Positions 53,053-61,561 of a stretch of 64,000 bases of DNA are shown piece by piece (the first letter of the stretch is position 1; each line of letters opens with the position of its first letter). Both the position numbers and the translations under genes were made by a program. Under the pieces are notes generated by a model. The model did no database searches. It was not told the origin of the DNA and was given only the letters and a program-made list of their open reading frames with translations. The DNA is taken from positions 1 to 64,000 of the forward strand of contig JAISKF010000032.1 of assembly GCA_031261005.1 (NCBI GenBank), in the 5' to 3' direction. Source of the DNA: Enterobacteriaceae bacterium (GTDB taxonomy: Bacteria > Pseudomonadota > Gammaproteobacteria > Enterobacterales > Enterobacteriaceae).

Positions 53053-53544
53053 ATGGGAATACAAGCCTGTTACATCGCCGTCAGTGAAAATGAACTGAAT
53101 GGTCTGATCGATCTTGATGCTGAATCGCTGCTCGATGAACTTGAAGAGCTGGAAGAAGAGAACGATGTGCTGGATATTGGCAAAATGTGGGACGGGCTGC
53201 ATTTTATTCTTACCGGCATTACTGCCAGCACACCGCTGGAAGATGATCCATTAAGTGATGCAATTGTCGGCATACATATTATTGATGAAGAAAACTTTAT
53301 TGCCGCTATCGGCAATAACGAACTGCCGCCGATTATTGCTGCTTTAGAGAAAGTCGATATAACGGCGTTAAAAGCACAGTTCAATCCGCAGCAATTAACC
53401 GATGAAGAGATTTATCCGTATATTTGGAATGTTGAGCATCAAGATTCATTATTTGCTGAACTGGAACAAGCCTTATTGCAACTGCTCGATTTCTATCGCC
53501 GCTGCCTGAATAACGATAAGCATGTTGTTGTCGGTATTTACTAA
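53053..53544 (+). CDS. DUF1877 (YfbM-like) protein of unknown function
   Basis: A 163-residue acidic cytoplasmic protein. It starts MGIQACYIAVSENELNGLI and contains LDIGKMWDGLHFILTG and LTDEEIYPYIW. This matches the YfbM/DUF1877 layout (LDIDKRWDFLHFGLTG in E. coli YfbM). The function of the family is unknown. It is flanked on both sides by copies of the palindromic element, so it is isolated transcriptionally and may be an insertion relative to E. coli, where pspG and dusA follow qorA. Confidence 0.82.
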   Translation: MGIQACYIAVSENELNGLIDLDAESLLDELEELEEENDVLDIGKMWDGLHFILTGITASTPLEDDPLSDAIVGIHIIDEENFIAAIGNNELPPIIAALEKVDITALKAQFNPQQLTDEEIYPYIWNVEHQDSLFAELEQALLQLLDFYRRCLNNDKHVVVGIY

Positions 53545-53562
53545 TTTTTATTCTGCATGATT

Positions 53563-53683
53563 AACTTCATAGTTGGATAAAAAATATATTAATATATTGA
53601 TAATAAATAATAATTTGTATGAACGGCAATCTGCCGCCCGCTGATTTCACAGGCGGTTAACAACCACCCGTACGAGAAAATCA
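53563..53683. repeat. Palindromic intergenic element, copy 10
   Basis: Arm TTGGATAAAAAATATATTAA, A/T stretch ATATTGATAATAAATAATAA, core GTATGAACGGCAATCTGCCG, then CACAGGCGGTTAACAACCAC. The right half is truncated. Confidence 0.75.
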
Positions 53684-53758
53684 GTGCCGAGAGAATGGGT
53701 ATCGAGAAAATAATCGTTAATGCTCGATCTTTTTCTTTGTGATAACAAAAACATTTGC

Positions 53759-53789
53759 TTGACCTAGAGTGCGCTTTAACCTTTAAAGT
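53759..53789 (+). promoter_or_regulatory. MerR-type promoter/operator with 19-bp spacer
   Basis: TTGACC (53759-53764), a 19-base spacer (TAGAGTGCGCTTTAACCTT) and TAAAGT (53784-53789). A dyad lies within the spacer. Over-long 19-20 bp spacers with a central dyad are the hallmark of promoters that MerR-family activators untwist. It lies 31 bases before the merR start, so it is probably autoregulated and drives the reductase too. Confidence 0.8.
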
Positions 53790-53820
53790 TACATTATTCA
53801 ATTGCGAAAAGGTTTATTAC

Positions 53821-54198
53821 ATGAAGATCGGTACGCTGGCAAAGAAAACCGGATTAACTGTTCATACACTGCGTTACTACGAGCGCATCGGTTTATTGCC
53901 TCACGCTTACCGCGACCCTGCGGGTCAACGCCATTATGATGAATCTATCCTGCATCGTATTGATTTTCTCAGTAAGCTGAAAACCACCGGAATGCCGCTA
54001 CGCGATATGCTGCGTTATGCGGAGCTGGTGAGTATCGGTCAAAGCACCCAAGAACAGCGCCGAATCATACTGGAAGAGCATCGCGAGCAGGTTCGTTCTC
54101 ATATTGCTGAACTGCAAAATTGCCTTATCGCCCTTGATAAAAAAATCAGTGGTGATTGTAATTATTTAATTCATGGTAAGACAGGAGATTCAAAATGA
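53821..54198 (+). CDS. MerR-family transcriptional regulator
   Basis: A 125-residue MerR regulator. The winged HTH is at the N-terminus (MKIGTLAKKTGLTVHTLRYY, then ERIGLLPHAYRDPAGQRHY), followed by a dimerisation coiled coil (about 80-115) and a short tail with one Cys (GDCNYL). The tail lacks the metal-binding Cys pair of MerR/CueR, so the signal is more likely an electrophile or redox compound, as in the AdhR/NmlR/YhdM-like group. ATG 53821 is preceded by AAAAGG; a frame from 53755 overlaps the promoter. It overlaps the reductase gene by four bases. Confidence 0.9.
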   Translation: MKIGTLAKKTGLTVHTLRYYERIGLLPHAYRDPAGQRHYDESILHRIDFLSKLKTTGMPLRDMLRYAELVSIGQSTQEQRRIILEEHREQVRSHIAELQNCLIALDKKISGDCNYLIHGKTGDSK

Positions 54199-55166
54199 AG
54201 TACGTTCGCTTTGGTTCTACAGGTATAAAAGTATCCCCAATCTGTCTCGGCTGTATGACATACGGCAGTTCACAATGGCGCGACTGGGTACTGGACGAAG
54301 CTGCTGCCCGTCCGTTTATCCACAAAGCATTAGATCTCGGTATTAACTTTTTTGACACCGCCGATATGTACTCTTTGGGTGCGAGCGAAGAAGTGTTAGG
54401 TAAAACGCTACTTAAAGCAGTGCCGCGTGATGATGTGGTTATCGCCACCAAAGTGTTTAATCCAATGAGCGACAATCCCAACGATCGCGGTCTGTCACGC
54501 AAACATATCCTAAGCGGTATTGATGCGTCGCTGAAACGCTTGGGAACGGATTATGTCGATTTGTATATTATTCACCGCTTTGATCCTGAAACCTCCATTG
54601 AAGAAACGATTGAAGCTCTGGATACCGTTGTGCGCTCCGGTAAAGCTCGCTATATCGGTGCGTCATCTATGTTCGCATGGCAATTTATGAAGATGTTGTC
54701 TCTGCAAGAACAAAACGGTTTGGCTAAGTTTGTCTCCATGCAGAATCACTACAATCTGATTTATCGTGAAGAAGAACGCGAAATGCTGCCGCTGTGCCGC
54801 GATCAAGGTGTTGCGGTAACGCCGTGGTCGCCGTTAGCACGCGGTGTATTAACCGGCTCAAGAAAAACGCAGACGATTCGCGCCGCCACCGATACGCTCC
54901 AGCCGACATGGTATAACCACCAGCAGGAAGAAGATGCTATCGTCGAGGCAGTAGAAAAAGTCGCAGCCAATCGCGGCGTGCCTCCGGCACATGTTGCACT
55001 GGCTTGGGTAAACAGTCGTCCGGGCATTACTTCCGCCATTGTTGGGGCTAGTAAACCGCATCATTTAGATGATGCCGTTGCATCTTTATCAGTGACGTTG
55101 ACCGATGAAGAAGTGGCGATTCTGGAAGCGCCTTATCGTGCGAGAAATGTAGCAGGTCACAATTAA
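54195..55166 (+). CDS. Aldo/keto reductase
   Basis: A 323-residue NADPH-dependent aldo/keto reductase. The catalytic tetrad is visible: Asp and Tyr in FFDTADMYS, Lys in VIATKVF, His in YIIHRFD. The cofactor segment is ITSAIVGASKPHHLDDA. It resembles the YajO/AKR-13-like enzymes that reduce aldehydes. Its ATG overlaps the merR stop (ATGA), so the regulator and enzyme form a two-gene unit, probably an aldehyde/electrophile detoxification switch. Confidence 0.9.
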   Translation: MKYVRFGSTGIKVSPICLGCMTYGSSQWRDWVLDEAAARPFIHKALDLGINFFDTADMYSLGASEEVLGKTLLKAVPRDDVVIATKVFNPMSDNPNDRGLSRKHILSGIDASLKRLGTDYVDLYIIHRFDPETSIEETIEALDTVVRSGKARYIGASSMFAWQFMKMLSLQEQNGLAKFVSMQNHYNLIYREEEREMLPLCRDQGVAVTPWSPLARGVLTGSRKTQTIRAATDTLQPTWYNHQQEEDAIVEAVEKVAANRGVPPAHVALAWVNSRPGITSAIVGASKPHHLDDAVASLSVTLTDEEVAILEAPYRARNVAGHN

Positions 55167-55175
55167 AGAACTCAC

Positions 55176-55245
55176 AGGGCGGCATTATGTCGCCCGTTAA
55201 CTCCCGCATTGTATTTCAGGCAGTAGATTATCGATCCGACAAAAA
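55176..55245. repeat. Palindromic intergenic element, partial copy 11a
   Basis: AGGGCGGCATTATGTCGCCC followed by a degraded second half (GGCAGTAGATTATCGATCCG), just after the aldo/keto reductase stop. Confidence 0.6.
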
Positions 55246-55249
55246 CGAC

Positions 55250-55402
55250 ATAATTAACCTGAACTTTGGATAATCTGTTATATTTTCACAATAAATTTCA
55301 AACGATTATATGATTTTGCATAGGGGCAGTTCACCTGCCTCCCGACAAACCACTGTGAAATCAACGGGGGGGAAGATTGTCGCCTCCCTACAAGAACGAC
55401 AT
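55250..55402. repeat. Palindromic intergenic element, copy 11b
   Basis: Left repeat ATAATTAACCTGAACTTTGG then ATAA, arm CAATAAATTTCAAACGATTA, core TAGGGGCAGTTCACCTGCCT, linker AAACCACTGTGAAATCAACG, then GATTGTCGCCTCCCTACAAG. Confidence 0.8.
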
Positions 55403-55572
55403 AACCAATCTGAACTTCGGATAAGCAGTTATATTTTCACAATAAATTTCAAACAATTATATGATTTTGCGTAGGGGCGGCAACCTGCCGCCCGCCAAAC
55501 TACTGTGAAATCAACAAACAGCAGATTCCCCTCCTACGAATTATTCTTTTCCTATTCAAACATGAGATTAAT
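55401..55572. repeat. Palindromic intergenic element, copy 11c
   Basis: A direct repeat of 11b: ATAACCAATCTGAACTTCGG, arm CAATAAATTTCAAACAATTA, core GTAGGGGCGGCAACCTGCCG, then CTCCTACGAATTATTC and the right repeat CTATTCAAACATGAGATTAA. It ends about 27 bases before the dusA stop, filling the 432-base convergent gap. Confidence 0.85.
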
Positions 55573-55598
55573 TATTTGAAATATATATAAAATACTAA

Positions 55599-56639
55599 TC
55601 AATTCGCTTTTTCGGTAACAAATGCCAGCGCTTGACGCAGAACGTCCACACCAGCCCCCGCTTTATGGGCGTTTTCACTTAAATGACGGCGAAACTGGCG
55701 CGCGCCCGGAATACCCTGAAACAGACCCAGCATGTGACGGGTGATATGCCCTAAATAAGTACCTTTAGTAAGCTCCTGTTCAATATAGGGATACATCGCT
55801 TCTACCACATCAGCAGGCTGCAAAATTGCATCCGTCATACCGAACAACTCACTATCAACGTGCGCTAACATTGCCGGATTTTGATAGGCTTCACGCCCAA
55901 TCATAACGCCATCAACATGCTGCAAATGTTGTTTTGCTTCTGCCAGCGTTTTAATTCCGCCGTTAATGGCAATTGTCAGATGCGGGAATTCGCGTTTCAC
56001 CTGATAAACCCGCGTATAATCCAGAGGTGGAATTTCCCGATTCTCTTTCGGACTTAAACCAGAAAGCCACGCTTTACGCGCATGAAGTGTGAAATTATCA
56101 CAACCGCCTTGCTGTGAAACAATAGCGATAAAACGCTGCAAAAATTCATAGCTGTCACAATCATCAATGCCAATACGAGTTTTGACCGTCACCGGAATAG
56201 AAACCGCTGCTTTCATGGCTTGTACACAATCTGCCACCAACTCTGGTTCAGCCATCAAACAAGCACCAAAGCGTCCATTTTGCACGCGATCCGACGGGCA
56301 ACCCGCATTCAGATTCACTTCATCATATCCCAATGCTTCTGCCCGACGCGCACACTCCGCCAGTGCTTGCGGATCACTGCCGCCAAGCTGCAACGCAACA
56401 GGGTGTTCGTTCTGGTTGTACGCCAGATAATCCCCTTTACCGAACAGAATCGCGCCCGTTGTTACCATTTCGGTATACAGCAAAGCCCGCCCGCTAAATA
56501 AACGATGAAAATAACGGCAGTGGCGATCCGTCCAGTCGAGCATGGGAGCAACGGAAAAACGGCACAGCGGATACTGAGCGTTTTTTTCTGCTATCACATT
56601 AATGTGGTTGCTGTTTTGTGATTCTTTGTTTTGCGGCAT
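55599..56639 (-). CDS. dusA: tRNA-dihydrouridine(20/20a) synthase DusA
   Basis: DusA makes dihydrouridine at tRNA positions 20 and 20a. It has 346 residues. [20 protein letters not shown] marks the N-terminal FMN barrel, the catalytic Cys is in [20 protein letters not shown], and [20 protein letters not shown] is typical of DusA. In E. coli it lies beside zur; here the ccdAB/DUF3644 segment lies between them. Confidence 0.96.
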   Translation of the reverse strand: MPQNKESQNSNHINVIAEKNAQYPLCRFSVAPMLDWTDRHCRYFHRLFSGRALLYTEMVTTGAILFGKGDYLAYNQNEHPVALQLGGSDPQALAECARRAEALGYDEVNLNAGCPSDRVQNGRFGACLMAEPELVADCVQAMKAAVSIPVTVKTRIGIDDCDSYEFLQRFIAIVSQQGGCDNFTLHARKAWLSGLSPKENREIPPLDYTRVYQVKREFPHLTIAINGGIKTLAEAKQHLQHVDGVMIGREAYQNPAMLAHVDSELFGMTDAILQPADVVEAMYPYIEQELTKGTYLGHITRHMLGLFQGIPGARQFRRHLSENAHKAGAGVDVLRQALAFVTEKAN

Positions 56640-56718
56640 GAATAAACTTTTTTAGGTTGGTTTTGTATTCTCAATCCTCTTGCTCAACAAAATGCACAGG
56701 AAGAGAACAGGATAAACT

Positions 56719-56784
56719 ATGGCTTACTATAACATATTGCGCGTTGGTGACGTGATGGCGGATTCAATCCGGCGGCTTGGTTAA
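56719..56784 (+). other. Possible 21-codon frame or gene remnant
   Basis: ATG with an AGGA site 8 bases upstream opens a 21-codon frame (MAYYNILRVGDVMADSIRRL plus Gly). I do not recognise it. It may be a leader, a remnant left by insertion of the accessory segment, or chance. Confidence 0.2.
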
Positions 56785-56823
56785 TGCCATTCGAGTTATT
56801 GGAAATTGTGCGTAAATTATTCT

Positions 56824-56862
56824 ATTATCCCCATATCAATGCGTGTCATTTATGGGGATTAT
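56824..56862. promoter_or_regulatory. Inverted repeat at the ccdA start, candidate operator
   Basis: ATTATCCCCATA and TATGGGGATTAT flank 15 bases directly before ccdA. The right arm contains the GGGG that serves as ribosome binding site for ATG 56864. Such a dyad could be the operator bound by the CcdA-CcdB complex, a hairpin limiting translation, or both. Confidence 0.55.
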
Positions 56863-56863
56863 T

Positions 56864-57109
56864 ATGCGTACAAATACTATGACTAAAGAGTCTAAAAAAT
56901 CAGTTAATGTCACTTTAGCGCCAGAAATTCTGGCGCAAGCCCGTAAGCTAAAATTAAATATTTCCTCAGTATTAACCGAAGCTCTGTTGGAAAAATTCCG
57001 CGAAAATAGCCGAATAACGTGGTTACAAGAAAATGAACAGGAAATCTCTGCTCTAAATCAATTTATTGATGAACACGGTTCATTCAGTGATTATCAGAGG
57101 AACTTCTGA
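56864..57109 (+). CDS. ccdA: CcdA-type antitoxin
   Basis: An 81-residue antitoxin. A ribbon-helix-helix N-terminus (SVNVTLAPEILAQARKLKLN) binds the operator; the C-terminal tail (QENEQEISALNQFIDEHGSF) matches the CcdA segment that neutralises CcdB and is degraded by Lon. ATG 56864 has GGGG seven bases upstream; a GTG at 56843 would start inside the inverted repeat. The stop shares one base with ccdB (TGATG). Confidence 0.9.
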   Translation: MRTNTMTKESKKSVNVTLAPEILAQARKLKLNISSVLTEALLEKFRENSRITWLQENEQEISALNQFIDEHGSFSDYQRNF

Positions 57110-57423
57110 TGGAACAGTTTTATGCTTATCAAAACAATGGCACAGGGAAGAGAATATATCCTTATTTAATCAACATGCAGCATTCTGTCGCCGATGTACT
57201 AAAACATGTATTGGTAATTCCAGTAATTGACTTTGAATCATTCGGCGCAACACCTCCGGCAAAAGTTTGCCCGATTATCGACATCGCGGGGCGATCCTAC
57301 GTAGCCATGACACACATGATGGCGGGAATCCCAATAAAAGAACTTGGCAAACCTGTAGAAGATTTAACAGCATATCGGGATAAATTGTGCGGTGCAGTAG
57401 ATTTTTTGATTAATGGATATTGA
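57109..57423 (+). CDS. ccdB: CcdB-type gyrase-poison toxin
   Basis: A 104-residue CcdB homologue. CcdB traps DNA gyrase GyrA on cleaved DNA. YPYLINMQHSVADVL, VIPVIDFE, CPIIDIAGRSYVAMTHMM and the C-terminal AVDFLINGY follow the family. The F-plasmid protein ends in Trp-Gly-Ile, needed for toxicity; here it is Asn-Gly-Tyr. Chromosomal Vibrio CcdB also lacks that Trp, so the change does not by itself mean inactivity. Translation is coupled to ccdA. Confidence 0.9.
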   Translation: MEQFYAYQNNGTGKRIYPYLINMQHSVADVLKHVLVIPVIDFESFGATPPAKVCPIIDIAGRSYVAMTHMMAGIPIKELGKPVEDLTAYRDKLCGAVDFLINGY

Positions 57424-57484
57424 GGAATAACGGATCTCAGCACTACCTGTTAAATTATAGTAGATGAAATAATATATAACCACT

Positions 57485-58783
57485 CTATCTCTTTTTATTA
57501 TAAGATTGTTTTGCTCCAGCCAAGTAATCTTCTTGTCCAACAACTAGCTCAATAAATTTATCTATTAATTCATAAGAATAATAATGAATTTCTGGATTCT
57601 CATTTTTATAATGATATTCATTATTACTATTTTTCCATTTCTTCTTATCTAAGACAGAAATAAAACAATTTTTATTTATAATAGGTTTTCCTCCTTTATC
57701 TTTACATACTAGACAATTACGTAGCTTAACTACATCATATTTTTCATATAATTTTTCATTAATCATTCTAATAATATCTTTTTGAAGTAGAGGATGCGTT
57801 TTTGAACGATCTACTGGTTTTTCAATAAAAAGTGCCTTCCTCAGCTTCTCAATACCTTCATCTGCTTTTGTTAAAACAATAGAGTTACCATCTTTATTAT
57901 CTTTCACATATACAAGCTTCACATTTAGAGGGATAGCAAACTCAATATCATTGTTACTTTCCATTGTGTTATACAGTGATTTTGTCAACGCTAATATGTC
58001 ATCAGCTATATCACCATAAGTAGATTTCATAATAGCAGATGGTGGTGATTTAAACTCTCCGACTAAAGAAATCATACCTACATGAGAGCTTTTTAAAAAA
58101 GAAACTTCCGTAAATTTTTCAAATTCTGATGTAAAATTCAGAACTCCTGATTGAAATATTCTTGATACAATACCTTGAATTTCCGGCATAAGAAGATGAA
58201 CAGCACAATCACGATAAAAAGCTATTTCCTCTATATTTTTTTTAATATTAGAATCAGAAGCATATATTTTACCAAGACAATCCCTAAGGGAAATTGTTTC
58301 TTTTAATCCTCTTTTTTTTGTATTTTTAAATATTGAATCCTCCCCATCACTTTCAATAAGTTTAGCTTTAAGAAATTGTTCCCATGATGTACAGAAACAC
58401 ATTACAAATGCGTCCATTTTATTCTCTAAAGATGGTCTATTATATAGTTCAAGAGCTAATATCATATTATCCCTTGATTTTTTCAATAACGCTTTAGCTA
58501 ATTTTGATTTACAATTATGCCCTAAAGCAACTACATGTTTACTCTGAGATAATCGTTTTGCAAATTCAACATCTGAAATATTTAATGTATTTGAAGCTTC
58601 AAACTTATCATCACTAGTATTACTAATAAAATCAGTTAACTGCCCTTTACCATAATATGTTCTAAAAGTAATTTTTTTCCACCCAGTAGCAGCTAATATG
58701 TCATCTTCAGTAAAAGATAAATTGCTTCTTTCTTTTTCTTGTAAGAATTGATAAAACGCAGAAATAGACTTAGTTAACCTCAT
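57485..58783 (-). CDS. DUF3644-family, HEPN-like protein; candidate defence RNase
   Basis: A 432-residue protein from an A/T-rich gene unlike its neighbours in composition. An N-terminal helix-turn-helix-like region (LSFTEDDILAATGWKKITFR) precedes a DUF3644-type core: ALELYNRPSLENKMDAFVMC, WEQFLKAKL, LKETISLRDCL, then RDCAVHLL. The last gives R-x4-H (about 191-196), the active-site pattern of HEPN ribonucleases. The C-terminal third is Lys/Asn/Tyr-rich. GGGGAC before ATG 58783 favours this start over 58807. It converges on ccdB. HEPN genes are common in anti-phage systems; the function here is inferred, not shown. Confidence 0.65.
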   Translation of the reverse strand: MRLTKSISAFYQFLQEKERSNLSFTEDDILAATGWKKITFRTYYGKGQLTDFISNTSDDKFEASNTLNISDVEFAKRLSQSKHVVALGHNCKSKLAKALLKKSRDNMILALELYNRPSLENKMDAFVMCFCTSWEQFLKAKLIESDGEDSIFKNTKKRGLKETISLRDCLGKIYASDSNIKKNIEEIAFYRDCAVHLLMPEIQGIVSRIFQSGVLNFTSEFEKFTEVSFLKSSHVGMISLVGEFKSPPSAIMKSTYGDIADDILALTKSLYNTMESNNDIEFAIPLNVKLVYVKDNKDGNSIVLTKADEGIEKLRKALFIEKPVDRSKTHPLLQKDIIRMINEKLYEKYDVVKLRNCLVCKDKGGKPIINKNCFISVLDKKKWKNSNNEYHYKNENPEIHYYSYELIDKFIELVVGQEDYLAGAKQSYNKKR

Positions 58784-58807
58784 AGAGTCCCCATTTATTT
58801 CAATCAT

Positions 58808-59114
58808 TCTAACTTATTAATAATAAAATATAAAAATATCAGTTCATTAAAAATAAACTATCTTAAATACTAGAATTCATTACCATAAGAACTAATATGC
58901 AAAATCTATATATCTCAAAAAAGTACTATTACATTACCATATCATTGTGTTAATAATATTTTAAATAAAAATCATAGAAAATTAACATAAAGCAATATTT
59001 TTATTCTCTTACATAACCAGATTAATTTATTTGAAGAGCATCACAATTTGTTGCTCGATGCCCCTCTCCAACATGCTAGAATCGTCCATAAATTTATCGG
59101 GCAACGAAATAATA
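58808..59114. other. A/T-rich gap before zur
   Basis: About 300 bases, very A/T-rich up to 59030, probably the edge of the accessory segment. A possible zur promoter lies at the right end. No terminator, integrase or attachment site was recognised. Confidence 0.4.
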
Positions 59115-59564
59115 ATGAAATCAAGCCATATTGAATCAATGTTAGCGAAAGTTCAGAAACTATGTGAACAGCGTGCTGTTCGGCTTACGCCGCAGCGTCA
59201 GTTAGTGCTGCGTTTAATGGCAGAGCAAAAAAGTGCTATCAGCGCTTACGATTTGCTGGATCTGCTGCGGATCTCAGAACCTCAGGCGAAGCCGCCGACG
59301 GTTTATCGCGCTCTCGATTTTTTACTTGAGCAAGGTTTCATTCATAAAATTGAATCCACCAATAGCTATGTCGTTTGCCACCATGTTGGTGAACCGCTGC
59401 ATACTTCTGCGTTGTTTATCTGCGATAATTGCGGGCTGGTCACCGAATATCATGCTGAAGGTATCGATCAACAATTAAAAGCACTGGCGGATACCAGCGG
59501 TTTTACCATTCAACACAGCGTATTAGAGACACACGGCACTTGTGCTAATTGCATAGCTAAATAG
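59115..59564 (+). CDS. zur: Zinc uptake regulator Zur
   Basis: Zur is the Fur-family repressor of znuABC. It has 149 residues. The winged helix is VRLTPQRQLVLRLMAEQ and AKPPTVYRALDFLLEQGFIH; the structural zinc Cys pairs are FICDNCG and GTCANC; Zn ligands are in NSYVVCHHVG. It is about 20 residues shorter than E. coli Zur, lacking the His/Cys-rich tail. ATG 59115 matches the family; a frame from 59031 adds 28 unmatched residues. Confidence 0.93.
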   Translation: MKSSHIESMLAKVQKLCEQRAVRLTPQRQLVLRLMAEQKSAISAYDLLDLLRISEPQAKPPTVYRALDFLLEQGFIHKIESTNSYVVCHHVGEPLHTSALFICDNCGLVTEYHAEGIDQQLKALADTSGFTIQHSVLETHGTCANCIAK

Positions 59565-59762
59565 CATTAATTACCGCCCAGTCAACATCAATAGTCCATT
59601 ATCATCAATTTATTCTATTCCAATAGAATATAATTCCATTCATTTTTTTATTTTGTCCTATCGATAGATAAAGTATATATTTTCACCATACTAATAAGGA
59701 CTTAATAAGAAATTGTTATCTTTATGACTTCCGCTTTTAGTCAATTTTCAGGACAAACAACA

Positions 59763-60302
59763 ATGAAACAGTTTATATGGGCGCTAGTTACCATTGTAGG
59801 AACGCTTTCAAATGTTTCGGCGAAGTCCATTGAGACAGCAGCCAAGCCTGCCGAACCGCAAGAGCAGTATGCTCCGGCACAAAGCTGGACGGAGATAACA
59901 GGCTTGCCCGGTCAGCTTTCCGACAATTGGGAATTGATTGAAACTGATATATCAACAATTTGGTTATTGAAAAATCAAGACGATGCCAACTTATTGGGAC
60001 GAATCTCTGCCCAACAAGTGGAAGATAGTGTGCAGTTAACCGATGAGGTCGATTCCATCGCCGAAAGTTTCCAGTATCAGTCAGCGACGCTGCAACGCCG
60101 TACCGAAACTTATGGTGATGTCACCACAGAACAGCTCGAGGTCAGCACCAAAGATGGTAATCAAGATGTCTCTGGTATCTTTGTATTACTGAATTATGAG
60201 AGCAAATTTTATACGCTGTTACTCACCAGCCACTACGATATTGCCAGACTGGAACAGCATAAAAATAAACTCATGAATGGTATTTTTCTGGCAAAGAAAT
60301 AA
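59763..60302 (+). CDS. Exported protein of unknown function
   Basis: A 179-residue protein from ATG 59763 (AGGAC upstream). The signal peptide is MKQFIWALVTIVGTLSNVSA, cut before KSIE. The mature part is acidic and hydrophilic, with GLPGQLSDNWELIETDIST and YESKFYTLLLTSHYDIARLE; no Cys follows the signal, so it is not a lipoprotein. I do not recognise the family. It has its own terminator and is convergent with fbp. A frame from 59724 would put 13 residues ahead of the signal and is less likely. Confidence 0.75.
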   Translation: MKQFIWALVTIVGTLSNVSAKSIETAAKPAEPQEQYAPAQSWTEITGLPGQLSDNWELIETDISTIWLLKNQDDANLLGRISAQQVEDSVQLTDEVDSIAESFQYQSATLQRRTETYGDVTTEQLEVSTKDGNQDVSGIFVLLNYESKFYTLLLTSHYDIARLEQHKNKLMNGIFLAKK

Positions 60303-60321
60303 TTGATTATTCGATAAAGCA

Positions 60322-60355
60322 TAAAAAAGCAGAGAACTAAGTCTCTGCTTTTTTG
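60322..60355. terminator. Bidirectional terminator between the exported protein and fbp
   Basis: AAAAAAGCAGAGA-ACTAAG-TCTCTGCTTTTTT: a strong symmetrical stem with A and T runs, serving both genes. Confidence 0.95.
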
Positions 60356-60385
60356 TAGAAATTAATTATCACAATAAATTATTTA

Positions 60386-61390
60386 TCATTCGTCTGGATA
60401 GTCATGCATAAAGCGTTCTGCATCTTTCACCATCGACTCTGTACCGATAAACAACGGCATACGTTGATGCAGTTTTTCAGGGATAATATCCAGAATTCTG
60501 CGGAATCCATCACTCGCCCTGCCGCCTGCTTGTTCTGCAAGGAATGCCATTGGGTTACATTCGTACAATAAACGCAGTTTCCCGTATGGGTGCGATGCGG
60601 TACTTGGATAGAGATAAATGCCGCCTTTCAGCAGATTACGATGGAAATCAGCGACCAGAGAACCGATATATCTTGAAGTATAAGGACGGCTCGTGGCTTC
60701 ATCTTGTTCCTGACAGTATTTCAGGTATTTTTTCACACCCAGCGGAAACTTAATGTAGTTGCCTTCATTGATGGAGTACATATTTCCTGTTGCCGGAAAA
60801 CGGACTCTCTCATGAGATAAACAAAATACACCGATAGAGGAATCATAGGTAAAGGCATGTACACCTACGCCTGTCGTATAGACCAACATGGTTGATGTTC
60901 CGTACACCACATAACCAGCAGCAACCTGACAATTCCCCGGTTGCAGGAAATCAGCTTCAGTAATCGGTTGACCAATAGGAGTGATACGGCGATAGATCGA
61001 GAAAATCGTTCCGACAGAGACATTAACATCAATGTTGGAAGAACCATCAAGCGGATCCATCAATACCACATATTTCCCGTTTGTTGCTCGCTCGCCTTCA
61101 AATACAACAATCTCATCTTCTTCTTCAGAAGCAATACCCGCCACTTCACCGCGCGCAATCAATGCGGCTTTAAGTTTTTCATTAGCGTAAAGGTCGAGCT
61201 TCATTTGAGCCTCGCCCTGAACATTTGAAACGCCATTTGTCCCAAGAATATCAACCAGACCAGCTTTATTGATATCTCGATGGATTATTTTAGCGCCTAG
61301 CTTGATTGCTGAGAGTAGTGAAGTAAGTTCACCGGTAGCATGAGGGAAGTCTTGTTGCTTCTCGACGATAAATTCGCCTAACGTTTTCAT
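60386..61390 (-). CDS. fbp: Fructose-1,6-bisphosphatase class 1
   Basis: Fbp makes fructose 6-phosphate in gluconeogenesis. It has 334 residues (E. coli 332). The metal site is [15 protein letters not shown], with EEEDE nearby and [20 protein letters not shown] for substrate. ATG 61390 ([12 protein letters not shown]) has AGGAA upstream; a frame from 61435 adds 15 unmatched residues. It is divergent from mpl, as in E. coli. Confidence 0.97.
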   Translation of the reverse strand: MKTLGEFIVEKQQDFPHATGELTSLLSAIKLGAKIIHRDINKAGLVDILGTNGVSNVQGEAQMKLDLYANEKLKAALIARGEVAGIASEEEDEIVVFEGERATNGKYVVLMDPLDGSSNIDVNVSVGTIFSIYRRITPIGQPITEADFLQPGNCQVAAGYVVYGTSTMLVYTTGVGVHAFTYDSSIGVFCLSHERVRFPATGNMYSINEGNYIKFPLGVKKYLKYCQEQDEATSRPYTSRYIGSLVADFHRNLLKGGIYLYPSTASHPYGKLRLLYECNPMAFLAEQAGGRASDGFRRILDIIPEKLHQRMPLFIGTESMVKDAERFMHDYPDE

Positions 61391-61561
61391 GAACGATTCC
61401 TGAGTCAACCTAAGAAAAATGGCATTATCCGCCATTGAATTTATGTATAGGGTAAATTTTAACTAAAAGCTCAAGAAATTGATAGGCTATTCCGCTTCTT
61501 ATCGCTTAGGCAAGGCGTTAGAATGAGAGCTAACTCGATACACCTACACACTGGAAATACA

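Noticed and set aside
55176..55572. Tandem GC-rich repeats as a possible CRISPR array
   Set aside because: Units are about 160 bp palindromic elements without short constant repeats and unique spacers, and no cas genes are present.
57109..57423. CcdB as inactive because the terminal Trp is missing
   Set aside because: Chromosomal Vibrio CcdB also lacks that Trp and remains active, so the change alone does not show inactivity.
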